From NCBI RefSeq assembly GCF_021129235.1, contig NZ_JAJOMA010000038.1, forward strand, positions 1 to 49,457: 49,457 nt of DNA. The letters are read 5' to 3'. Each line of letters opens with the position of its first letter. The first letter of the stretch is position 1. The position numbers and the translations under genes are program-made. This stretch comes from Kineosporia mesophila (GTDB lineage Bacteria > Actinomycetota > Actinomycetes > Actinomycetales > Kineosporiaceae). Positions 1 through 8,561 of the stretch are shown here, one piece after another. Below the pieces are notes generated by a model. That model was not told the DNA's origin. It searched no databases and saw nothing but the letters and a program-made list of their open reading frames with translations.

Positions 1-702
1 GTGGGCCCGCCCCCGCCAGCCGCCCAGGTGCGAGCGGCCCACCTCGAGTGTCCCGCCGCAGGCCGCCGCGCGCTCGCGCATGCCGATCAGCCCGTACCCG
101 CTGCCGGTGCTCTCACCGTCACCGGCCGGGCCGCTGTCGTGGACCTCCACCAGCAGGCCGTCACCGGCGTCCCGCAGCACGACCATCGCCCGTCCCGCCC
201 GGGCGTGCACCAGGGCGTTCGTCAGCGATTCCTGCACGATCCGGACCGCCGCCAGTTCCACCGCCGGCTCCAGCACCAGCGGCGCGGCGGGGAGGCGCAG
301 TTCCACCGGCATCCCCAGAGCCCGCATCCGGGCCGCGGTCTCCGGGATCTGGGCCAGGGTCGCCGCCGCCGGGGCGTCGGCCGAGCGCAGCACCTTCACC
401 GTCTCCCGCATGGCCGTCAGGGTGCGCTGCCCGTCCAGGCCGATCTCCCGCAACGTCTCCCGCAACTGGTCGGGACGCGCGTCCACCATTCGATCCGCCG
501 CCTGCGCCCGCATCACCACCGCGCCGATATGGTGGGACACCACATCGTGCAGCTCCCGCGCGATCCGCCGGCGTTCGGCCGCGACCGCCAGCTGGGCCTG
601 CGCGATGTCCCGCTGCCGCCAGCGCATCTCCCGGCGGCGGGAAACCAGCGCACCCAACCCGACCAGCGCTGCGACCGCCCATCCGAGCACCGAGAGCACC
701 AC
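1..702 (-). CDS. NarL-type sensor histidine kinase, partial (C-terminus beyond window)
   Basis: This is a two-component sensor kinase that would autophosphorylate on His and pass phosphate to a response regulator not seen here. After a short N-terminal membrane helix comes the HisKA_3 dimerisation segment with ELHDVVSHH (phospho-accepting His), then the ATPase N-box (ESLTNALVHA) and a G-box with GSGYGLIGMRERA. The frame is still open at base 1, so the end is missing. The first usable start is GTG at 702 (or 699), six bases after the stop of the upstream membrane-protein gene, so the two are probably co-transcribed. The N-terminus has one helix and no separate sensor domain, so the signal may come from the neighbouring membrane protein. 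The family call is firm; the signal is unknown. Confidence 0.85.
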   Translation of the reverse strand, partial: MVLSVLGWAVAALVGLGALVSRRREMRWRQRDIAQAQLAVAAERRRIARELHDVVSHHIGAVVMRAQAADRMVDARPDQLRETLREIGLDGQRTLTAMRETVKVLRSADAPAAATLAQIPETAARMRALGMPVELRLPAAPLVLEPAVELAAVRIVQESLTNALVHARAGRAMVVLRDAGDGLLVEVHDSGPAGDGESTGSGYGLIGMRERAAACGGTLEVGRSHLGGWRGRAH

Positions 703-707
703 GCCGG

Positions 708-1784
708 TCAGGATTTTCCGTCGGTGAGGTCGGCCACCGTCACCCGGGAGACCCGGTAGGTGCTGTGCGAGGAGTCAGCGCCCTTCTCCAGGCTCTGGCT
801 GGACGAGGTGATCGGCGTGCCGGTCTGCGCGTCGATCGTCAGTACCTCGCTGGCGCCACCGCTGAACAGGTCCGGCCCGGCGCTCAGGGTCAGCGTGGGC
901 ACCCCGTGCGTCGTGCTCTCCTCGACGCTCACGCCGGGAACCGACGACAGCAGGCGCAGCACCCCGGCCCGGACCTGCGGTTCCCCGGCACCGGCGGACA
1001 GGGCGTCCATCCCGTTGATCCACAGCCGGTTGCCGACCAGGTTCTCCAGTTCCTTGCCGGTGGGCGGGTGCTCGGGCACCTCGTAACCCTTGAACCGGTA
1101 CATCTCGGCGTCGGCCTTCATCTGCCGGTCCCAGATCTTCTGCCGCTCGGCCTCACTCAGGCCCAGGCCGAAGGCATTGGGCGCGGCGTTGACCATTTTC
1201 GTGCGGGCGGTGTCCAGGTCACCGTCGGCCGCGTAGAGGGCGGCCTCGACCTCCCGGGCGTAGATCCCGTCCGAGTACTCCTCACCCGCCGAAATGGCCT
1301 GCGCCAGCGATGTCTCGTCACCCCCGGCGTAGTAGTCGCCGTCGTCGGTGTAGAGGTTGTAGCTGACCTCGGCGGCGCCGTCACCGATCTTCTGCGAGCG
1401 GATCACGAGGGACGCGTCTCCCGACGCGGGTGCGGTGGCGGCGGTGATCCGGGAGGCCAGGGCGACCAGCTCGGACTCGATCACGGGGGACACGGGCGCG
1501 CCGGTCGCCGGGTCGCCCGGGGTGGCGGGCGACGAGGTGGAGACGACCGCGAACACCACGGCCACCGAGGCCGCGAGCGCGCCCAGACCGGTGACGACGA
1601 ACTGCCGGGCGCGCTGAGTGCGCTGGGTGCGCCGTGGGCCCCGCAGTCGCCCGACGGTTCCGGCTTCTGGGACCGACCGGGCCATCTCGTCCCGTAATTT
1701 CGCGCGGGCCTGCTCGTAGGCCTGCGGCCGCAGGGGCTCGACCTCCAGCGCGCGGCTCACCAGATCCATCTCGTCCACGATCAC
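708..1784 (-). CDS. CU044_5270-family membrane protein, likely partner of the ECF sigma factor
   Basis: The protein has 358 residues: a cytoplasmic N-terminus of about 62 residues, one membrane helix (about 65-85) and a large extracytoplasmic domain. The C-terminal half contains a VEESTTHGVPTLTL-like strand pattern and ends in a 'DAQTGTPI' segment typical of CU044_5270-type proteins, which in actinobacteria sit beside SigE-like ECF factors. The start is GTG at 1784 inside a GTGA overlap with the sigma gene stop, so translation is probably coupled. By position it could act as an anti-sigma factor or signal-receiving partner, but no zinc-binding anti-sigma motif is visible, so the role is inferred. 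The sensor kinase follows directly. Confidence 0.7.
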   Translation of the reverse strand: MIVDEMDLVSRALEVEPLRPQAYEQARAKLRDEMARSVPEAGTVGRLRGPRRTQRTQRARQFVVTGLGALAASVAVVFAVVSTSSPATPGDPATGAPVSPVIESELVALASRITAATAPASGDASLVIRSQKIGDGAAEVSYNLYTDDGDYYAGGDETSLAQAISAGEEYSDGIYAREVEAALYAADGDLDTARTKMVNAAPNAFGLGLSEAERQKIWDRQMKADAEMYRFKGYEVPEHPPTGKELENLVGNRLWINGMDALSAGAGEPQVRAGVLRLLSSVPGVSVEESTTHGVPTLTLSAGPDLFSGGASEVLTIDAQTGTPITSSSQSLEKGADSSHSTYRVSRVTVADLTDGKS

Positions 1785-2386
1785 TCGCCGTCCTTCACGT
1801 TCACGCTGTTGAGTTCAGCCAGGAGCGCCGCGACCGGCGGAGAGCGGCGCAGGGTGGCCCGGGCCTGGTGCAGCAGGCGGCGGGCCGTACCGGCCGGGAT
1901 CCCGAGCACCCGGGCCGCGTCGGCCGCGGTCAGGTCCTCCCCCGCGACCAGGGTGAGCACCTCCCGTTCGTCGGGTCTCAGCCCGGCCAGGGCCTCGCGC
2001 AGGGCGGCCCGGGTGTCGACACGGGTCTCCACCGCCGGCCAGGGGTCCCAGTACCCCGACGGCCCGGGCAGATCGGTCAGGTCCGGCACCAGATCCTCGG
2101 GCGGCAGGGACCGCCAGTGCTTGCGCACCCGGTTCAGCGCCACCGTGTAGAGCCAGGGCCGCGCGTCGGCGTAGGCCGGGTCGTAGGTGCGGCGGGAGGC
2201 GAAGGCCGCCACCCAGACATCGCCCAGCAGGTCCTCGGCCGCCGCGACCCCGACCCGGCGCGACAGGTACCGCCCGATCGCGACCTCGTGCCGGGCGACC
2301 AGGTCGACGAAGGCCTCGTCGTCACCGTTCAGGGACCGGGCGATCAGCTCAGCGTCCGACGCCACGGATCTCCTGCTCGCGGTCAT
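1781..2386 (-). CDS. ECF-family RNA polymerase sigma factor
   Basis: A 201-residue sigma-70 family factor of the extracytoplasmic-function type. Region 2 contains DLLGDVWVAAF followed by ARPWLYTVALNRVRKHWR, the core-binding and -10-recognition segment. Region 4 contains LRPDEREVLTLVAGEDLTA and the helix-turn-helix AARVLGIPAGTARRLLHQAR for the -35 element. The ATG at 2386 gives the usual family length; the frame is open further upstream but that part lacks sigma-like sequence. It overlaps the downstream membrane-protein gene by four bases. It probably directs its own operon, but no promoter consensus could be assigned. Confidence 0.9.
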   Translation of the reverse strand: MTASRRSVASDAELIARSLNGDDEAFVDLVARHEVAIGRYLSRRVGVAAAEDLLGDVWVAAFASRRTYDPAYADARPWLYTVALNRVRKHWRSLPPEDLVPDLTDLPGPSGYWDPWPAVETRVDTRAALREALAGLRPDEREVLTLVAGEDLTAADAARVLGIPAGTARRLLHQARATLRRSPPVAALLAELNSVNVKDGE

Positions 2387-2800
2387 GGTCTTCACATAGT
2401 GCAATAGCCGGGGCCGGGTCGAAGCGTTCAGCCAAGTCCCTGTGAGCCGGGCCACACCCGAATGGGTTACCGGCACAAATGCGGTGATCCCGTGGTGCAC
2501 GATCCGTCGTGCGGACCGGGACCGGCCCACGCCCGGCATGCTGCAGTGGGTCCACCGCCCGGGCAGCCCGGTGGCCGCTCGCGACGCCGATGCGGTGTCC
2601 GGGCTCGTGCAGGTCGGGCTCTACTCCGGGGACCTGGTGATCCTGCGGGCGAGCGACGGTGACGTCGTGCTGCGTTGGAGGGCCGGTGGGTTCCCGGTGG
2701 TTCCGCGCTCTCCGTGACGCACCGGGGGCCCGGCCGTCTCGCCGTCGGTTCGCCGGACGGCCGTATTCTCCTGATCCCGGCGCCGTAGAAGGAGCACGCA
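2387..2800. other. Divergent intergenic region between ECF operon and beta-lactamase
   Basis: 414 bases lie between the sigma factor (minus) and the beta-lactamase (plus). The middle holds a short open plus-strand frame (see 2538-2717). The beta-lactamase ribosome-binding site AAGGAG lies at 2789-2794. The sequence TATTCT at 2763-2768 could be a -10 element for it. No strong inverted repeat was seen. Confidence 0.4.
2538..2717 (+). CDS. Small hypothetical ORF (59 aa)
   Basis: An open frame with high third-position GC from ATG 2538 reads like the end of a soluble protein (alternating hydrophobic residues in GLVQVGLYSGDLVILRA and VVLRWRAGGF). It could be a small protein or the remnant of a longer gene. 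No good ribosome-binding site lies before 2538, and the frame stays open upstream to 2442. No family was recognised. Confidence 0.25.
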   Translation: MLQWVHRPGSPVAARDADAVSGLVQVGLYSGDLVILRASDGDVVLRWRAGGFPVVPRSP

Positions 2801-3742
2801 ATGACGCGCACGTCCGCAGGTAGGGGCCGCACGCTGGGCAGTGTCCTGGCCGCCGCCACGGCTCTGGTCGGCTGCACCGCCGGCCCGACCCAGGCCGCCA
2901 CCCCACCCGCGACCACCCCGGTCACCGACGCAACCACCGCGTCCACCGAGGCGTCCACCACTTCGTCCGGTAAGGCTTTCCGGGCACTGGAGAAGGCGTT
3001 CGACGCCGACCTCGGGGTCTACGCCCTCGACACCGGCACCGGCCGCTCCGTGGCCTTCCGGGCCGACCGGCGTTTCGCTTATGCCTCCACCTTCAAGGCC
3101 CTCCAGGCCGGTGTCCTGCTGCGGCAGCGCACCGACGCGCAACTGGAGAAGGTCGTCCGTTATCAGGAGTCCGACCTGCTGGACTACGCGCCGATCACCC
3201 GCGAGCACCTCGAAACCGGCATGACTCTGCGGGAACTGGCCGACGCGTCGGTGCGGTACAGCGACAACACCGCGGCCAACCTGCTCTTCGAGGAACTGGG
3301 TGGGCCGGCGAAGGTGGACAAGGCCCTGGAGCGGATCGGTGACCGCACCACCCACGTGGACCGGATCGAGCCGGACCTGAACGAGGCCACCCCCGGCGAC
3401 ATCCGCGACACCAGCACGCCCCGGGCGCTGGCCAACGATCTGCAGAAGTTCGTCCTGGGCGATGCTCTGGACGAAGGCGACCAGGCCGCCCTGACCGATC
3501 TACTACGGCGGAACACCACCGGCGACAAGCTGATTCGCGCCGGTGTCCCGCAGGGCTGGAGGGTCGGCGACAAGACCGGGGCGGGCCGTTACGGCACCCG
3601 CAACGACATCGCCGTGGCGTGGCCCACCGACGGCGACCCGATCGTCCTCGCTGTGCTGTCCACCCGCGACGATCAGGACGCCACCTATGACGACGCCCTG
3701 ATCGCCCGGGCCACCGAGGTCGTGATCGAGCAGCTCGGGTGA
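2801..3742 (+). CDS. bla: Class A beta-lactamase (lipoprotein)
   Basis: A serine beta-lactamase that would hydrolyse beta-lactam antibiotics outside the membrane. All class A motifs are present: STFK (residues 96-99, nucleophile Ser and Lys), SDN (154-156), EPDLN (190-194, general-base Glu) and KTG (258-260). The N-terminus has a signal segment ending in the lipobox LVGC (Cys25), followed by a Thr/Pro-rich linker to about residue 57, so it is probably membrane-anchored. Length (313 residues) is normal. AAGGAG lies seven bases before the ATG. It converges with the acyltransferase gene seven bases downstream. No BlaR/BlaI regulator is nearby. Confidence 0.95.
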   Translation: MTRTSAGRGRTLGSVLAAATALVGCTAGPTQAATPPATTPVTDATTASTEASTTSSGKAFRALEKAFDADLGVYALDTGTGRSVAFRADRRFAYASTFKALQAGVLLRQRTDAQLEKVVRYQESDLLDYAPITREHLETGMTLRELADASVRYSDNTAANLLFEELGGPAKVDKALERIGDRTTHVDRIEPDLNEATPGDIRDTSTPRALANDLQKFVLGDALDEGDQAALTDLLRRNTTGDKLIRAGVPQGWRVGDKTGAGRYGTRNDIAVAWPTDGDPIVLAVLSTRDDQDATYDDALIARATEVVIEQLG

Positions 3743-3749
3743 GGGCTCG

Positions 3750-5738
3750 TCACGGCTTCAGAATGCCCGCGATCACGCTCTCCAGATCGGTGCTCAGCGA
3801 GGCTGATCCGATGCGGTTCAGGTGGCTGTAGTCGTAGTACGCCAGCCGGCCGTCCACGAGCGGGCTGCACATGGTGCCGTCGCAGAAACGGCTCCACGGG
3901 TCGTACACCGCCACCCCCGGCATCCGGCTGACCGTCGCGAACTCCGCGTCCCGGGCCGCTCCCTGGTAGGAGAGCACCCCGCTCTCGCTGCGTCCGCAGA
4001 TCCAGTTCGCCAGACCACCCCGGCACACACCCTGTTCGTGCATGGCCTCGGTGGCGAAGCTCGGCACATCCATCACGTAGAGCACCGGAATACCTTCCTG
4101 CGTGAGCTCTTCCAGGGCCGGCCGCAGCGGCTCCGGCCAGGTCTGATCGTTCCGGTACCGGTGCAGCGCCCAGGAGGAGACCACCACCAGCGACGGCGGG
4201 TCGTCACCGGACACCGCCCGGTCGAGCTGGTCGGAGGCCAGGGCGGCACAGTCGAACTCGTGGTTCGCGGCCGCCGTGCGGCTGAACACACAGCTCGCGC
4301 CGGTGGCGTACTGGGTGCTGAGACCCAGCCGGCGGTCGGCCCCGATCAGGCCGGTGGACAGGGCGTCGGCGTGGGAGTCACCGGCGAGCATCACCCATCC
4401 CTTCGCCGAGGGGACGACGTCGGTGCACCGGGTCAGTTCGGAGGCGTCGTAGGCGCGATCGTGGATCAGGCAGTTCTTCTCGCGTCCATAGGTCGGCAGG
4501 TCACGCTGCTGGGCGTAGCCCGCGGCGTCGGGGATGCCCTGGGCGCCCGCGGCCGGGGCGGTGACGGCGATCAGCACCACGACCGCCGCCGAGACCGCAC
4601 CACCCAGGTACACCCGGGGCAGGGCGATGCGGCCGTGCCGCAGTGGCTGCTCGACGTAGCGGTAGCTCAGCACCGCCAGGAGCAACGAGACCAGTACCGC
4701 GGCCAGGGTCACGGCCGGCGGCGGGTCGGGCCACAGCACCGCGGCGAACACGATCATCGGCCAGTGCCAGAGATAGATGCTGTAGGAGAGGTCGCCGGTC
4801 ACGCGCAGCAGCGTCGAGGCCAGCAGCCGGGTGACCGGGTTCGGCCCGACCGTGCCGGCCAGGATCAGCAGGACGGTCGCCAGCACCGGGAGCAGGGCCG
4901 CCGGGCCCGGCCAGGGAGTGGCCCGGTCGACGGTGAGATTGAGGACGAGGAGGGTCACCAGCCCGGCTGCGCCCAGTGCGGTGGGTGCCCACCGGGGTGA
5001 GCGTGCTGAGGCTGTTCGCCAGGAGGTGACCCAGACCGCGAGCACCGCCCCGGCACCGAACTCCCAGACCCGGGTCGGCGCGGTGTAGAAGGCGAGGTCG
5101 GCCGCCGGATGGCCCCCGATGCGCCCGTCCGCGAACGACCACCACACCGACAGCGCGAAACTCGCGGCACTGATCAGGGTCAGGGCCAGGATCCGCCGTT
5201 GGGGCCCGGCCAGCTTCCACACGACCACCAGCAGGAGCGGGAAGACCAGGTAGAACTGCTCCTCCACGCTCAGCGACCAGACGTGCAGCAGCGGGTTGGT
5301 CTCGGCCGCGGCGGCGAAGTAGCCGCCGCTGGTGCCGAGGATCTGCAGGTTCCCGACCAGCAGAACGGCGGCCAGAGCAGTGGACGCGGTGGCCGGCTGG
5401 GCGTCCAGCGGCGACTGGAACAACAACGACAGCAGGACGACGACCAGCAGCATCACGACCATCGCGGGCAGCAGCCGGCGCACGCGCCGGGCGTAGAACA
5501 CGGGGAAGGAGAACCGGCCGCCGTCTCTCAGTCTCTGGATCTGGCCGGTGATGACGAATCCGGAGATCACGAAGAACACGTCGACGCCGGCGAACCCGGC
5601 GGGCAGGGGCAGGCCGGCGTGATAGAGCACCACGAAGATCACGGCGACTGCCCGTAACCCCTGGATATCGCTTCTTCTGGCGCCGGTCCCGGTGAACGCC
5701 CGGGCGTCTGGCCGGTTCTGGTGCTCGATCGTGGTCAT
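3750..5738 (-). CDS. OafA/YrhL-type membrane acyltransferase with C-terminal SGNH domain
   Basis: A 662-residue multipass acyltransferase-3 protein. The N-terminus has the family signature DIQGLRAVAVIFVVLYHAG, then GVDVFFVISGFVITGQI and SLSVEEQFYLVFPLLL; about ten membrane helices reach residue 400. The C-terminal third is an extracytoplasmic SGNH-hydrolase-like domain containing VMLAGDSHADAL (GDSH block) and YDYSHLNRIG (catalytic Asp/His block). Such proteins transfer acetyl or other acyl groups to cell-wall glycans or exported glycosides; the acceptor is unknown. The ATG at 5738 sits just before the conserved membrane domain; a GTG five codons upstream is also possible. The frame is open much further upstream, but that part is arginine/glycine-rich antisense sequence and is not included. 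Confidence 0.9.
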   Translation of the reverse strand: MTTIEHQNRPDARAFTGTGARRSDIQGLRAVAVIFVVLYHAGLPLPAGFAGVDVFFVISGFVITGQIQRLRDGGRFSFPVFYARRVRRLLPAMVVMLLVVVLLSLLFQSPLDAQPATASTALAAVLLVGNLQILGTSGGYFAAAAETNPLLHVWSLSVEEQFYLVFPLLLVVVWKLAGPQRRILALTLISAASFALSVWWSFADGRIGGHPAADLAFYTAPTRVWEFGAGAVLAVWVTSWRTASARSPRWAPTALGAAGLVTLLVLNLTVDRATPWPGPAALLPVLATVLLILAGTVGPNPVTRLLASTLLRVTGDLSYSIYLWHWPMIVFAAVLWPDPPPAVTLAAVLVSLLLAVLSYRYVEQPLRHGRIALPRVYLGGAVSAAVVVLIAVTAPAAGAQGIPDAAGYAQQRDLPTYGREKNCLIHDRAYDASELTRCTDVVPSAKGWVMLAGDSHADALSTGLIGADRRLGLSTQYATGASCVFSRTAAANHEFDCAALASDQLDRAVSGDDPPSLVVVSSWALHRYRNDQTWPEPLRPALEELTQEGIPVLYVMDVPSFATEAMHEQGVCRGGLANWICGRSESGVLSYQGAARDAEFATVSRMPGVAVYDPWSRFCDGTMCSPLVDGRLAYYDYSHLNRIGSASLSTDLESVIAGILKP

Positions 5739-5900
5739 CCGGCTGGAACTCACGTCTGGCGTCGCTCGCCTTCCTCCGGTACGGCCCCTTTTCTGAAGAT
5801 CATCACCGAATGCCCAGGACTCGCCAGCGCAGGTGCCACCCGGCGCCGGTGAGGCGGTGGACAGGTGGCGGGTGCCGACCGGCGTCGTCCCTCGGCCATC

Positions 5901-6578
5901 ATGGTGTGGGTGAGCGCACCCGAGCCGACGCTGAGCAGGCACACTTCCGTGACCGGAACGGCCGTGAGCCGGTGGGTCGCCGGATGGGTCGTGCTGACCG
6001 GGCTGACGCTGCTGGTCACCGCGGGGGCGACCAAGGGGCTGGACCGGTCCACGCTGGGCTGGTTCACCGTGCTGGACCGGCCCGGGACCGTGCACCTGGC
6101 CTGGCGCACCTTCGTGATGGGCGGTCAGTTCTGGCTGGTGGGTACCGCCGTGGTCGTGGTGGCGGCGGCGCGCTCCTGGCAGTGGCGCTCGTGGCGGCCG
6201 TTCCTGGTCGGCACGGTGGCCGTCGTCTGCCTCGACGTGCTGCTCCTGACCTCCAAACCGCTCATCGGGCGCACGTCCCCGCACAGCGGCCTGAACGAGG
6301 TGCTGGCCGGGGGCAGTTCCTACCCCTCCGGGCACACTGCGAACGCCACCCTGTGCCTGGCGCTGCTGGCGGTCCTGCTCACCAGCACGTACCGGCTCCG
6401 GGCCCTCGTGGTCGCCGCCCTGATGGCAGCCGGCGTCGGCATCTGCAATCTCGTGCTCGGCTACCACTGGCTCAGCGAGGTGGTGGCCGGCTGGATGCTG
6501 GGCGCGCTCGTCGTCACCGCGGCGGCCTCCCAGCTTCAGCGACCACCGGTCAGCGGCTCCCGCAGCGCCCGGGCGTAA
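5901..6578 (+). CDS. PAP2-family membrane phosphatase
   Basis: About 225 residues with five to six membrane helices. The three phosphatase motifs are KPLIGRTSP, SYPSGHTANA and LGYHWLSEVVAGW. The final motif has Glu where most members have Asp, a conservative change. Substrates of the family are lipid phosphates such as undecaprenyl pyrophosphate or phosphatidic acid phosphate. The start is chosen at ATG 5901; GTG codons at 5904 and 5910 are alternatives and no clear ribosome-binding site decides between them. It is divergent from the acyltransferase. The 162 bases between them must hold both promoters. Confidence 0.88.
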   Translation: MVWVSAPEPTLSRHTSVTGTAVSRWVAGWVVLTGLTLLVTAGATKGLDRSTLGWFTVLDRPGTVHLAWRTFVMGGQFWLVGTAVVVVAAARSWQWRSWRPFLVGTVAVVCLDVLLLTSKPLIGRTSPHSGLNEVLAGGSSYPSGHTANATLCLALLAVLLTSTYRLRALVVAALMAAGVGICNLVLGYHWLSEVVAGWMLGALVVTAAASQLQRPPVSGSRSARA

Positions 6579-6700
6579 CGCCGGCGATAGACCCGCTGGG
6601 CCACCAGGACGACCGGGAACAGCAGGCGCCACCGGCCCCGGGGCGCCCGGGTGTGCAACCAGGAGCCACTGCCTTGCGAAAGCCATTCGTGGGCTCGCAC
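6536..6700 (-). CDS. Possible small basic membrane-associated protein (54 aa)
   Basis: A minus-strand frame from GTG 6700 to TGA 6536, with GGAG about nine bases before the start. It contains one hydrophobic stretch (WRLLFPVVLVAQRVY) followed by a basic tail (YRRRYARALREPL). It overlaps the 3' end of the PAP2 gene by 43 bases and would otherwise leave a 260-base gap. It may be a genuine small protein or chance; no family was recognised. Confidence 0.3.
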   Translation of the reverse strand: MRAHEWLSQGSGSWLHTRAPRGRWRLLFPVVLVAQRVYRRRYARALREPLTGGR

Positions 6701-6840
6701 CTGAGCCGACTCCGGGCCCGAGTTCGGCCTGCGGTGCGGGGAAGTCGTTCCGAGCCACGTTCGGCGGCTACTTCGCCCCCTGAAAGGTCACAAATCAGGC
6801 ACCGTTCAACGTTGGGGCGCTTCGTGACGCATACTTAGAT

Positions 6841-7077
6841 GTGAATCTTCGCCCTCCGCCTGCACGACGCGTCCTCCCCGGCAGCCCTTTCGCACGGCCT
6901 GCCCGGGTGCCGACCGCCTCCGAACACCTGGAGGACGGCGATCGCATCACCCACGACCGCTACGGTCTCGGGACGGTGGTGCGGATTCTCGACGACTACG
7001 AGGTAATCGTCGACTTCAAGCACGATCCGGACGGCACCACCCGGACCGTCTCCCATGTGAAACTCACCAAGCTGTAG
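6841..7077 (+). CDS. Small conserved-type protein with Tudor/SH3-like segment
   Basis: 78 residues from GTG 6841. The conserved-looking part is residues 30-78 (DGDRITHDRYGLGTVVRIL, then VIVDFKHD and HVKLTKL). This resembles the small beta-barrel ending of UvrD/PcrA helicases ('GDRVxHxxFGxGxV...VxF'), so a nucleic-acid or RNA-polymerase contact is possible, but this is inference. GTG at 6907 is a shorter alternative start (56 residues). CATACT at 6830-6835 lies close to the start and could be a -10 box of a leaderless transcript. It is followed by an 11-base inverted repeat around 7085-7125 that may end transcription. Confidence 0.65.
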   Translation: MNLRPPPARRVLPGSPFARPARVPTASEHLEDGDRITHDRYGLGTVVRILDDYEVIVDFKHDPDGTTRTVSHVKLTKL

Positions 7078-7084
7078 CTTCCGC

Positions 7085-7124
7085 GGTGTGGGCGAGTCGC
7101 GATCGGCGACGCGCCCACACCGGA
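7085..7124 (+). terminator. Possible terminator hairpin after the small Tudor-like gene
   Basis: GTGTGGGCG at 7086-7094 pairs with CGCCCACAC at 7112-7120, with further complementarity inside (GTCGC/GCGAC). It lies directly after the stop at 7077. There is no T-run, which is usual for high-GC actinobacteria. Confidence 0.55.
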
Positions 7125-7146
7125 AGACTTCCGCCGGTGGGTCCGG

Positions 7147-7305
7147 TCAGTCCGGACCGGCGTCGTCCGCCTCCAGGGTCAGGCTCGCGGCCCGCTCGGC
7201 CGGTTCCAGTTCCTCCACCGTCACGTCGTCGACGAACCCGTCGGCCCAGACGTTCACGCTGCACACGGCGGACTCGTCGGCCTCGGGCAGGAGGAACGGC
7301 GCCAT
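7147..7305 (-). CDS. Small acidic hypothetical protein (52 aa)
   Basis: From ATG 7305 to the stop at 7147. The sequence is acidic (many Glu/Asp, ending ADDAGPD) and hydrophobic at the start (APFLLPEAD). It overlaps the end of the upstream helical protein by about 50 bases in a different frame. It may be its own gene or the out-of-frame continuation of that protein after a frameshift. No family was recognised. Confidence 0.4.
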   Translation of the reverse strand: MAPFLLPEADESAVCSVNVWADGFVDDVTVEELEPAERAASLTLEADDAGPD

Positions 7306-7547
7306 GAGCTGCGGGGCCGTGGGCCCCGCCGACCCGCGGTGATCAGGTTCTCCCGGCGAATGCGCCAGTTGTCCGAGAGCTCTCCGAGTGCCGAGGCCAG
7401 ATCGACGTGGGCCAAGACCCGGCCGTCCTGGTCGGCCGCCGGCCGGGAGTTCTTCAGGTCGCCCGCCACCTGGCCCCGTCGCGTGGCCGTCATCTGCGGG
7501 ACGTCGAGCTCGATCTTCACGTGGTCCGCCACCGCCACCCCAGCCAC
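7254..7547 (-). CDS. Small helical protein resembling EspC/WXG100-like secretion targets
   Basis: 97 residues from GTG 7547, with GGGGGAG about ten bases upstream. Residues 7-70 form an amphipathic helical protein, with VKIELDVPQM at the start and DLASALGELSDNWRIRREN later. That second block resembles small actinobacterial proteins annotated as type VII secretion-like (a Trp in an 'LxxNWxxxxxxL' setting). After about residue 72 the sequence becomes Arg/Ser/Pro-rich and loses helical character, as expected after a frameshift or in a degraded tail. No ESX machinery is nearby. Function is unknown. Confidence 0.5.
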   Translation of the reverse strand: MAGVAVADHVKIELDVPQMTATRRGQVAGDLKNSRPAADQDGRVLAHVDLASALGELSDNWRIRRENLITAGRRGPRPRSSWRRSSCPRPTSPPCAA

Positions 7548-7754
7548 TGTCCACCGCTCCCCCGGCCCTGATCACTCGGAGCCGCCGGGCGCCACCTACA
7601 GATCGGCCCGGGGCTCGGGGCACCGCACCAGAGATGATGCACAGCAGGTGATTGCGGCAATACGTTCGGTATTCTTCCGGCGGGGGCCCGGACCAGGACG
7701 TGGCACCTGGCCCGGGATCCGAGGACGAGCCGAAAGGTCTTGCGGGAAAAGATG

Positions 7755-8312
7755 TCAGCTGCGCCGGGCAGCCTTCTTCCGCAGACCGCCGATCACCTCG
7801 CCGGTGCGCTGCTGCTCGCCCTGCTGGGCCCCGAGCACCACGATGATGGCGGTCAGCACCGGGGTGACCCACTGCAGTCCGCGCAGGCGCCGCTGGGCGG
7901 CGGCCGCCTCGTCCGGTGTTCCGGCTGCGGGTGTGGTGGCACCTTCGGCGTCCACCTTCCCGGCGGAGGCGAGCCGGGCGCCCAGATAACCGCTGTAGGC
8001 GGTCGTGGCCACGGCCGCGACCGTGATCAGCGACTTCACCGCGGTGTTGGACGTCACACCGCTCTGGTGGCGCACCCGGTCCCGGTTGGCCAGCACGAGA
8101 GCCGCCCCACCGATCAGGTGCGCACCGATGGCGGCGGCGTTGACCGGGCTCCAGCGGGCCCATCCGTCCGCCGCGATCTCGGCGCGCTCACGGGGATTCA
8201 CGATGTCGGACGCGGCCCCGTTGAGAGCCACGGCACCCATCAGCGATCCTCCCAGCCAGGTGGCCGCACCGACATCGTGCAGGGACCTGATCAAGGTGTT
8301 GCGTGCACTCAC
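7755..8312 (-). CDS. Small multipass membrane protein
   Basis: 185 residues starting at GTG 8312, with AGGAGT upstream. About four hydrophobic segments are visible: VGAATWLGGSLMGAVALNG, NAAAIGAHLIGGAALVLA, VKSLITVAAVATTAYSGYL and VTPVLTAIIVVLGAQQG. The C-terminus is basic (GLRKKAARRS). Similar-looking proteins occur widely in actinobacteria without known function. It lies 78 bases downstream of csbD on the same strand, so it may belong to the same stress-related unit. Confidence 0.65.
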   Translation of the reverse strand: MSARNTLIRSLHDVGAATWLGGSLMGAVALNGAASDIVNPRERAEIAADGWARWSPVNAAAIGAHLIGGAALVLANRDRVRHQSGVTSNTAVKSLITVAAVATTAYSGYLGARLASAGKVDAEGATTPAAGTPDEAAAAQRRLRGLQWVTPVLTAIIVVLGAQQGEQQRTGEVIGGLRKKAARRS

Positions 8313-8390
8313 GTCTGACTCCTGGGGTCGGGCCGGGTGGTGCGGGGGGTGACCGTCGGCCCGGTCGGTGGACCGGACGACGCGGCGGTG

Positions 8391-8561
8391 CTACTTGAAG
8401 ACGTCTTTGACCTTTTCCCCGGCCTGCTTGAGATCGGCCTTGCCCTGCTCGGCCTTGCCCTCGTCCTTCAGGTCCTGGTCGCCGGTGACGTCACCGGTCT
8501 TCTCCTTGGCCTTGCCGGCCAGCTCGTCGGTCTTGTTCTCGAACTTGTCGTCGGTGCCCAT
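8391..8561 (-). CDS. CsbD-like stress protein
   Basis: A 56-residue, highly charged, Lys/Asp/Glu-rich protein of the CsbD family: KFENKTDELAGKAKEKTGD, then KDEGKAEQGKADLKQAG. Members are abundant, natively unstructured stress proteins, often under general-stress sigma factors. ATG 8561 is preceded by GGGAG at a good distance; the frame is open upstream but without family sequence. Confidence 0.9.
   Translation of the reverse strand: MGTDDKFENKTDELAGKAKEKTGDVTGDQDLKDEGKAEQGKADLKQAGEKVKDVFK

Noticed and set aside
5739-6758. N-terminal extension of the acyltransferase frame to 6758 (about 340 extra residues)
   Set aside because: The extension is Arg/Gly/His-rich, antisense to the PAP2 phosphatase gene, and lacks family sequence; the conserved domain begins just after ATG 5738.
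7661-7675. AATAC-N5-GTATT palindrome in the gap upstream of the small helical protein
   Set aside because: Only five-base arms and no regulator nearby; too weak to call an operator.
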